From NCBI GenBank assembly GCA_025455345.1, contig JALOMS010000080.1, positions 1-11,869 on the forward strand: 11,869 nt of DNA, given 5' to 3'. The stretch comes from Thermoflexibacter sp. (GTDB taxonomy: Bacteria; Bacteroidota; Bacteroidia; Cytophagales; Thermoflexibacteraceae). The notes beneath the pieces were generated by a model that ran no database searches, was not told the origin of the DNA, and was given only the letters and a program-made list of their open reading frames with translations. Made by a program: the position numbers and the translations under genes. This document shows positions 7,145 through 11,869 of this stretch, piece after piece; position 1 is the stretch's first letter, and each line of letters opens with the position of its first letter.

Positions 7145-7996
7145 TTAATATTTCCACTGGGGAATATTGGCATGAGCGAATACCTTTCCCATTTTGGGTT
7201 CGAGAAAAGGAACTCTGTAAGGCACACATCTTACTAAGGGGTCTTCGTTGGCAATATCGAGCATTCCGTAGCCTTCCATGGTAGCTTCGCCAAACCCACA
7301 ATTAAAGATAAAATCATGTACTTGGGGATGAGCATATAAAGAAAATGGGAAAGTATAACCTCTTACTTCTGCGGAAGGGTCTTGGGTATAGTCATCATAA
7401 AGTGCGTAAATACGAGCAAATTTCTTGGACTCTTTCTTGAGTTTTTCTATGTATTGCATATCAGGAATGACTTGAAACTGATAAAAAGACGCTATCTCTT
7501 CAGAAGAAAATAAGCCTGAATGTTCCATGCGATACATTGTAGATTCATATAAAAAATCAGAAAATTGGTCTGAATCTGGTAAGATGAAGTCTTTAGAACT
7601 CGTTTCCTCATCTAAACTATTGAGCAATACCAAGGGCGAAATACAAATATACTTATTAGGATTATAGAAATGGGGGAGTCTCTCTTCCTCTATTGCTTCA
7701 GGACTTACTACCAACTCTCCTATTTCCAATAAATTATTCTTAAATATATTGGTCAAAAAATAATCTATCATCTCCTTGTCCAAGGAAGAAAACACTAAAG
7801 TTACCCTACTTGAATAGTAATGTAATCCACGTCGGCTCACACGCGTTTGACCTTTCAATCCTGAAAAATTATAACCCATCGTGCTACCTTCGTATCCCAC
7901 AAGCAAGTTCCTTATCAGCGTAGCCAAGATATGCTGATGGTGAAAAGGTAGGACTGCTCCTTTATTCCTTAGTTTGAAAATAACCCTTGCTCTCAA
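7145..7996 (-). CDS. cas6: Cas6-like CRISPR RNA endoribonuclease family protein, stand-alone
   Basis: This 283-residue protein matches the Cas6 family, which cuts CRISPR precursor RNA in the repeat and has two ferredoxin-like (RRM) domains. Visible landmarks are the first strand MRARVIFKL, the helix entry LPFHHQHILATLIRNLL (16-32; Pyrococcus Cas6 has a closely similar VPYNHQYYL segment), YICISPLVLL in the middle, and the C-terminal glycine-rich loop FNCGFGEATMEGYGML. Length fits the family (about 240-290). Aligned from memory to Pyrococcus furiosus Cas6, Y31 falls on R29 and H46 falls near F44/S45, so the usual catalytic residues seem replaced; H19, H20, H22 and H59 are nearby histidines. The start must be TTG at 7994-7996, because an in-frame TAA lies two codons upstream and the family begins MR. 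No array and no other cas gene is present, so the role is open: trans-acting processing for a distant locus, or a reused RNA-binding protein. Confidence 0.75.
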   Translation of the reverse strand: MRARVIFKLRNKGAVLPFHHQHILATLIRNLLVGYEGSTMGYNFSGLKGQTRVSRRGLHYYSSRVTLVFSSLDKEMIDYFLTNIFKNNLLEIGELVVSPEAIEEERLPHFYNPNKYICISPLVLLNSLDEETSSKDFILPDSDQFSDFLYESTMYRMEHSGLFSSEEIASFYQFQVIPDMQYIEKLKKESKKFARIYALYDDYTQDPSAEVRGYTFPFSLYAHPQVHDFIFNCGFGEATMEGYGMLDIANEDPLVRCVPYRVPFLEPKMGKVFAHANIPQWKY

Positions 7997-8008
7997 AGTT
8001 TAAAAAAT

Positions 8009-8089
8009 TTAATATTTAAAAATATAGTCAGACGGCAATATTTTAGCTGTATTTGCCCAATGCTGTAACATAGCATTTTTATTATCCAT
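8009..8089 (-). CDS. Possible 26-codon small ORF leading into the Cas6-like gene
   Basis: An ATG frame of 26 codons reads MDNKNAMLQHWAN, then TAKILPSDYIFKY, and ends with TAA 12 bases before the TTG start of the Cas6-like gene, in the same direction. An in-frame TAG lies five codons before the ATG, so it is not the end of a longer frame. The composition (one Trp, mixed polar and hydrophobic residues, non-repetitive) looks more protein-like than random A/T-rich DNA, but 26 codons is too short for statistical support. Its start codon lies in the right arm of an inverted repeat. I do not recognise the peptide. It could be a real small protein, a leader peptide helping translation from the weak TTG start, or chance. 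Confidence 0.35.
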   Translation of the reverse strand: MDNKNAMLQHWANTAKILPSDYIFKY

Positions 8090-8111
8090 AGTATAACTAA
8101 TCTACACTATG
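8087..8111. repeat. Inverted repeat upstream of the small ORF and Cas6-like gene
   Basis: CATAGTATA and TACACTATG are 9-base arms that match at 8 of 9 positions across a 7-base spacer (ACTAATC). On the minus strand the last three bases of the second arm are the ATG of the small ORF. It may be an operator for a dimeric regulator or an RNA hairpin hiding the start codon. The loop contains TAGATTAG on the minus strand, one mismatch from a -7 box, but the nearest TTG is 24 bases away, slightly too far. Confidence 0.4.
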
Positions 8112-8152
8112 AATGTTTAGAAAATATACAAAAAATATATAATATCTCAATT

Positions 8153-9286
8153 CTACTTTTGGTTACATACTGCGACTGCAATCCTTGAGTCTGCTGTCCC
8201 ATAGTACAAGAACCATTGATTTTTGTAATAGGATAATCCTTCTACAAAAGTAACCTTATTCACCAAGCCGGTTAATTCGTAGTCTTTTTCAGGTTGGATA
8301 AAGGGTACATCTAAGCGACTGATGAGTTTCGTAGGATTGTTCTGGTCAAACAAAGCCTGTCCACCACAGTAGTTTGTAATTCTGTCCGTAGCTATATCCT
8401 TAGATGCCCCATTGTAAATCAGTAAGATGCCTTTTTCTGTGAGGAGGGCTGGCGGTCCTGGCTCTACCAATGCATTATCAAAAATATCCTGACCTTCTCT
8501 CTTAGGCAAAATGGGCTTAGGCTCGCCTTTATCATCTACCAAAGGCTCCCAAGTCATCAAATCTTTAGAAAAAGCTATCAACCCATTTTCACCCCAATAC
8601 ATGACATATTTTCCATTGATTTTGGTAGCGACCATTCTGCCATCTTGGGCAAGTGTACAAACAATAGACCCAGATTTTGACCACATATCTCTATTTTTAG
8701 GATTTTTGAAAGCCAATCCATGCTTTTTCCACTGTAAAAGGTCTTTGGAAGAGGCTACGCACAAGCGGGCAATCTTTCCATCATACGCAGTATAAGTCAT
8801 AAAATAAGTGCCACTGCTATCTTCCACAATGCGCGGGTCTTCACAGCCTCCCATCCATTCATATTTTTTCATTTCATCATTATCAGGGTAAAAAACGGGT
8901 TGGGGGAGTCGCTTAAAATGAATCCCATCTTCACTCTCCGCTAAGCCTAAGCGAGAAGTACCATTGACTATTCTAAGGGTATCCTCTGCGCGATAAATCA
9001 TATAAATCTTACCATTTCTGACGATTGTACTTGGATTATAAACATCATTTGCCTCCCAAAATACTTCTTTCTTAGAAACAGGGCAGAAAAAGTAAGTCTT
9101 TTTTTCTGCTAACAGGATAGGATTGGCTGAGTCCACTTTTGTAAAGGGTAGAATTGCCCAATCTGTAAGAGTATTTTGAGCAATTTGTAGGCTATCTGTC
9201 TTATTTTCATTATTTTGCACTTTATTATTTTCGCAAGCGCAAAAACAGACACCCAATATTAGGACAAGTAGGTAATGGTATTTCAT
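8153..9286 (-). CDS. GH130-type glycoside hydrolase/phosphorylase lipoprotein
   Basis: This 377-residue protein is a five-bladed beta-propeller of glycoside hydrolase family 130, which holds mannoside phosphorylases and beta-1,2-mannosidases. Family marks are VYNPSTIVRNGKIYMIYRAED (split around 82-102), SRLGLAESEDGIHF (111-124), GGCEDPRIV (146-154, with the E-D-P-R motif), KINGKYVMYWGE (222-233), LLIYNGA (288-294) and FLYYGTADSRIAVA (359-372). The N-terminus is a lipoprotein signal: a hydrophobic run from L6, then CFCAC with C18 the likely lipid site (Ala at -1), followed by a polar linker. It should be anchored in an envelope membrane. Where phosphorylases often have Y-H-G near the C-terminal blades this protein has Y-N-G, and it has Glu in YWGE; I infer hydrolysis rather than phosphorolysis, with low certainty. 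It has its own promoter and no glycan-uptake (SusCD) partners in view. Confidence 0.85.
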   Translation of the reverse strand: MKYHYLLVLILGVCFCACENNKVQNNENKTDSLQIAQNTLTDWAILPFTKVDSANPILLAEKKTYFFCPVSKKEVFWEANDVYNPSTIVRNGKIYMIYRAEDTLRIVNGTSRLGLAESEDGIHFKRLPQPVFYPDNDEMKKYEWMGGCEDPRIVEDSSGTYFMTYTAYDGKIARLCVASSKDLLQWKKHGLAFKNPKNRDMWSKSGSIVCTLAQDGRMVATKINGKYVMYWGENGLIAFSKDLMTWEPLVDDKGEPKPILPKREGQDIFDNALVEPGPPALLTEKGILLIYNGASKDIATDRITNYCGGQALFDQNNPTKLISRLDVPFIQPEKDYELTGLVNKVTFVEGLSYYKNQWFLYYGTADSRIAVAVCNQK

Positions 9287-9302
9287 TATGTTAATTTTTT
9301 TT

Positions 9303-9330
9303 CAAAAATAAATAAAAACGCTACAAACAA
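9303..9330 (-). promoter_or_regulatory. Promoter candidate for the GH130 lipoprotein
   Basis: On the minus strand TTG (9328-9330) is followed after 17 bases by TATTTTTG (9303-9310), an exact TAnnTTTG box. The ATG is 16 bases further on, so the leader would be only about 10 bases, which is short. An alternative TTG 23 bases upstream of the box is also present. Confidence 0.4.
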
Positions 9331-9382
9331 GCACAAAAGCATAGATTATCTGCATAATGGCAATTTTTATATTGATTTAATT

Positions 9383-9412
9383 TTGTAATAAATTCATTAT
9401 GAGTTAATTTTG
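9383..9412 (+). promoter_or_regulatory. Promoter for ruvB-yraN
   Basis: TTG (9383-9385) is followed after 19 bases by TAATTTTG (9405-9412), an exact match to the Bacteroidota TTG-N19-TAnnTTTG pattern. It lies about 60 bases before the ruvB ATG. A second TAATTTTG at 9378-9385 overlaps the -33 element but has no TTG at the right distance. No LexA-type palindrome is evident. Confidence 0.6.
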
Positions 9413-9473
9413 CTTTCTAAAGTTTCCACTTCTTGTGTGTGTTTCATCGTTATTTTTATTGAAAAGTTGATTT

Positions 9474-10502
9474 ATGCGAAAAGATTATTTGAAGGGAGAT
9501 AAAGAAAGTCAAGAAATAGAAGACAAAGAGATAGACCGTGCCTTGCGCCCTCTAAGTTTTGAAGATTTTACAGGGCAGGGCAAAATCGTAGAAAATCTCA
9601 AAGTTTTTGTGGGAGCGGCGCGCAAAAGAGGAGAAGCCCTTGACCATGTATTACTGCATGGCCCTCCCGGTTTGGGCAAGACTACGCTTTCGCACATTGT
9701 AGCTAATGAACTGAAAGCCAATCTCAAAATTACTTCGGGACCCGTTTTAGAAAAGCCAAGCGATTTGGCAGGTTTACTGACTAACTTGGAAAAGTTTGAT
9801 GTACTTTTTATTGACGAGATTCACCGCCTAAATCCTGTGGTAGAAGAATACCTCTACTCTGCGATGGAGGATTATCGCATAGACATCATGCTCGACTCTG
9901 GACCTAATGCTCGCTCTATTCAGATAGGCTTGAACCCCTTTACATTGATAGGCGCAACCACACGTGCGGGATTGCTGACCTCGCCCTTGCGCGCAAGGTT
10001 TGGCATCAATGCACGCTTGGAATACTACAATGCAGAGTTATTAACTTCTATCATCAAGCGTTCTGCAAAGATTTTAGAAACACCTATCGAAGACATTGCC
10101 GCCTACGAGATAGCACGTCGAAGTAGGGGAACGCCACGTATCGCCAATAATTTGCTCAGGCGTACCCGCGACTTTGCCCAAGTCAAGGGGGACGGCAAGA
10201 TTACGCTTCCTATCTCCCAAATTGCGCTAAATGCTTTGGACGTAGATGAAAATGGATTAGACGAAATGGACAATCGCATATTGCTCACTATCATAGAAAA
10301 ATTTAATGGTGGTCCCGTAGGAATTTCTACGATTGCGACAGCCTGCGGAGAAGAGGCAGAAACCATAGAAGAAGTATATGAACCATTCTTGATTCAAGAG
10401 GGCTATCTCAAACGTACTTCCAGAGGCAGAGAAGCTACGGAAATGGCTTATAGACACTTGAAAATGATTCCTCCTGCCTTTGGAGGGAGCTTATTCCAGT
10501 AA
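9474..10502 (+). CDS. ruvB: Holliday junction branch migration DNA helicase RuvB
   Basis: RuvB is the hexameric AAA+ motor that, loaded by RuvA, drives branch migration of Holliday junctions during recombination and repair. The 342-residue length is standard. Walker A is GPPGLGKT at 63-70, Walker B is LFIDEIHR at 111-118, sensor 1 is GATTR at 160-164, and the arginine finger is R174 in SPLRARFG. The C-terminal part from about 265 holds the winged-helix DNA-binding domain (GPVGISTIATACGEE, then EPFLIQEGYLKRTSRGR). The N-terminus MRKDYLKGDKES is typical of Bacteroidota RuvB, supporting the ATG at 9474. ruvA and ruvC are not in the window, which is common in this phylum. yraN follows after 10 bases and is probably cotranscribed. 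Confidence 0.97.
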   Translation: MRKDYLKGDKESQEIEDKEIDRALRPLSFEDFTGQGKIVENLKVFVGAARKRGEALDHVLLHGPPGLGKTTLSHIVANELKANLKITSGPVLEKPSDLAGLLTNLEKFDVLFIDEIHRLNPVVEEYLYSAMEDYRIDIMLDSGPNARSIQIGLNPFTLIGATTRAGLLTSPLRARFGINARLEYYNAELLTSIIKRSAKILETPIEDIAAYEIARRSRGTPRIANNLLRRTRDFAQVKGDGKITLPISQIALNALDVDENGLDEMDNRILLTIIEKFNGGPVGISTIATACGEEAETIEEVYEPFLIQEGYLKRTSRGREATEMAYRHLKMIPPAFGGSLFQ

Positions 10503-10512
10503 AATAGCGATT

Positions 10513-10860
10513 ATGAAAAAGATTTCGGGTAAGAAAGGAGAAGAAATAGCAGTAAAGTTCTTGGAAAACAAGGGCTATGAGGTTATTGCCCGCAACTATC
10601 GCATCAAACGACAAGAGATAGACATAGTAGTCAAGCATGAGGATACTTACGTATTCGTAGAGGTCAAAAGCCGCAGTAGCAGTGATTTTGGCTTTCCAGA
10701 GGACTTTATTTCTGCCCAACAAGAAGGCAGAATTCGCAATGCCGCTACGCACTTCTTAGTAGAACAAAATATTGATACTAAGGATATTCGCTTCGATATC
10801 GTAAGTATTTTAGTGTATGAAAATTCCATAGAAATTGAGCATTTTGAGGACGCATTTTGA
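10513..10860 (+). CDS. yraN: YraN/UPF0102-family nuclease-like protein
   Basis: This 115-residue protein belongs to the YraN (UPF0102) family, which has a restriction-endonuclease-like (PD-D/E-xK) fold related to archaeal Holliday junction resolvases. The core residues are all present: E10 (KKGEEIA), D37 in QEIDIVV, and E50 with K52 in VFVEVKSR. The biological role of YraN is not settled, although its place just behind ruvB suggests DNA processing. The frame stays open back to a TTG at 10480, but that lies inside ruvB and adds 11 residues the family lacks; the ATG at 10513 gives the normal MKKISGKKGE start, 10 bases after the ruvB stop. It ends 13 bases before a convergent gene. Confidence 0.92.
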   Translation: MKKISGKKGEEIAVKFLENKGYEVIARNYRIKRQEIDIVVKHEDTYVFVEVKSRSSSDFGFPEDFISAQQEGRIRNAATHFLVEQNIDTKDIRFDIVSILVYENSIEIEHFEDAF

Positions 10861-10873
10861 GGAGATGTAAAAA

Positions 10874-11857
10874 TTAAATCACTGATTTTTCTTGAGACAG
10901 AACAAAAATATAGATGCCTACGCAAGTAGCAACAATGGAATAAAATATTAATACGAAAGGAGCTATACGTAGCTTCTTTTCTCCTAAAAAAGGAAGATTT
11001 AACTTTATTGCAGTAATATAAGCAGAGTTACAATTACAAACTATATTGTCTTTGGAGGCAAATAGCCCTTGATAAAGATATTTTACTTTTTTATCTTCCT
11101 TTATTGAATCCTGCCACTGTTTTAATTTTCCTTGACAAACGCTATCCATTTTAATATTTTTATTTGCTAAAAAACTATCAACTAACAGATTGCAATCATC
11201 ACCTAAATGCCTATATATTTCTTCTAATTGTACTTTATCTTTTTCTAATTTTTTTACACTTTCATTCATTAATAGCATACCGCTATTAAGCGAGTAGAAA
11301 AGACTACAAAAGGTGATTAAAGCAATTCGCAATAAAATGTTTCTTATTTTTTTTTCTTTTCTTAAAATGTATTTCCCAAAATTGACATACATGAATAAAA
11401 TAAAAAAAAATACTAAAAAGATAATAAATAAATAATATTTCCAACCAATATCTAAAGAGAACCAAACATTTAAAGAGAACCATATATTAAAAAAATCATT
11501 CTCCATGATAAAATACCATACTACTGCACTTGATACAAAAATGGTAGGATTGAATAGTAAGATAACTTTAGAGAAAAAGACTGTATGAGTTAAAATCACA
11601 CCAACCAAAATTATTAGAGCTATATCTATACAAAAAATAACTGTAATAAAGTTTATATCATTATTAGGAATAAAAACATATAAAAAGTAGATATAAAACA
11701 ACCCAGAAAGACAACTAAAAACTATTAATGCCTTTGAAGTTAGTATATGCTTAATATAAATACTCCACGCCTCCCACAAAGCATATCTTTTCAGAAACCA
11801 AATCATGGAGTCTGTTTTAGGGTCTTCCATTAAAAAAATCTTTTTTAGTTTTTCCAT
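10874..11857 (-). CDS. Unrecognised multi-pass membrane protein with a Cys-containing loop
   Basis: I do not recognise this protein of about 327 residues. Numbering from a GTG one codon upstream, there are about six hydrophobic segments: near 44-64, 70-95, 98-118, 142-161, 174-195 and 300-322. Between the last two is a soluble part of about 100 residues that starts with a charged, possibly coiled-coil stretch (about 198-217) and has four cysteines (C223, C242, C275, C277), which might form disulfides if it faces the periplasm. The N-terminal 40 residues are soluble with a MEDPKTDSMIWFL segment. GTG at 11858-11860 and ATG at 11855-11857 are adjacent; the ATG is chosen. The DNA is clearly richer in A/T than the neighbouring genes, partly from Phe/Ile/Tyr/Lys codons, and may be acquired. 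It is convergent with yraN. Only 12 bases of upstream sequence are visible, so a partner gene could lie beyond the window. Confidence 0.7.
   Translation of the reverse strand: MEKLKKIFLMEDPKTDSMIWFLKRYALWEAWSIYIKHILTSKALIVFSCLSGLFYIYFLYVFIPNNDINFITVIFCIDIALIILVGVILTHTVFFSKVILLFNPTIFVSSAVVWYFIMENDFFNIWFSLNVWFSLDIGWKYYLFIIFLVFFFILFMYVNFGKYILRKEKKIRNILLRIALITFCSLFYSLNSGMLLMNESVKKLEKDKVQLEEIYRHLGDDCNLLVDSFLANKNIKMDSVCQGKLKQWQDSIKEDKKVKYLYQGLFASKDNIVCNCNSAYITAIKLNLPFLGEKKLRIAPFVLIFYSIVATCVGIYIFVLSQEKSVI
11443..11479. repeat. 18-base tandem duplication inside the membrane protein gene
   Basis: The segment TAAAGAGAACCA occurs twice, 18 bases apart, with related flanks. On the minus strand it encodes two adjacent copies of a six-residue unit (NIWFSL, NVWFSL, then DIGW, about residues 125-140), just before a membrane segment. 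It is in frame, so it lengthens the loop without breaking the gene. Confidence 0.6.
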
Positions 11858-11869
11858 CACTTATATAAA

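Noticed and set aside
7035..7301. Open frames of 60-90 codons overlapping the end of the Cas6-like gene on both strands
   Set aside because: They are alternative-frame shadows with no family signature; the Cas6-like frame explains the region.
6938..8152. CRISPR array near the Cas6-like gene
   Set aside because: I read both flanks for regularly spaced repeats of 24-40 bases and found none.
9287..9473. Small RNA or riboswitch in the divergent gap between the GH130 gene and ruvB
   Set aside because: Only A/T-rich sequence with promoter elements for both directions is visible; no stable stems were found.
10480..10512. TTG start for YraN inside the end of ruvB
   Set aside because: It adds 11 residues absent from the family; ATG at 10513 gives the normal N-terminus.

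Overview
The window looks like ordinary chromosome from a Bacteroidota bacterium, most likely a gliding, Cytophagales-type organism. The evidence is a gldC gene (gliding motility, a Bacteroidota lineage marker), an AccD of the Bacteroidota form that lacks the zinc-ribbon cysteines, a GH130 lipoprotein, A/T-rich leaders without Shine-Dalgarno sequences, and several matches to the Bacteroidota promoter pattern TTG-N17-23-TAnnTTTG. No rRNA, tRNA, insertion sequence or CRISPR array is visible.

Layout. Positions 1-1894 (+) hold accD, missing only the first two bases of its start codon, and a secreted SMP-30/gluconolactonase-like protein. Positions 1906-6937 (-) hold six closely packed genes transcribed leftward: gldC, an OsmC-family protein, an FGGY sugar kinase, an alpha/beta hydrolase, a CBS-pair protein with an ACT-like tail, and an FAD_binding_2 oxidoreductase. 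The first three form one tight unit (1-base gap, then a stop/start overlap). The last three form another (5-base gaps), with its own good promoter in the 48-base gap before the hydrolase. Positions 7145-8089 (-) hold a stand-alone Cas6-like protein, preceded by an unlisted 26-codon reading frame and an inverted repeat. Positions 8153-9286 (-) encode a GH130-type lipoprotein. Positions 9474-10860 (+) are ruvB and yraN, in a recombination/repair-type pair, driven by a near-ideal promoter. Positions 10874-11857 (-) encode an unrecognised, very A/T-rich multi-pass membrane protein.

The most unusual item is the Cas6-like protein at 7145-7996. It keeps the N-terminal Cas6 signature and the C-terminal glycine-rich loop, but it has no array or other cas gene in the window. 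In my alignment from memory it also lacks the histidine and tyrosine used for catalysis by Pyrococcus Cas6. Its transcript probably begins with a 26-codon frame whose start codon lies in one arm of an inverted repeat. This could be a repurposed RNA-binding protein or a trans-acting CRISPR processor. The sequence alone cannot decide between them. Everything else reads as core metabolism, envelope or repair functions.
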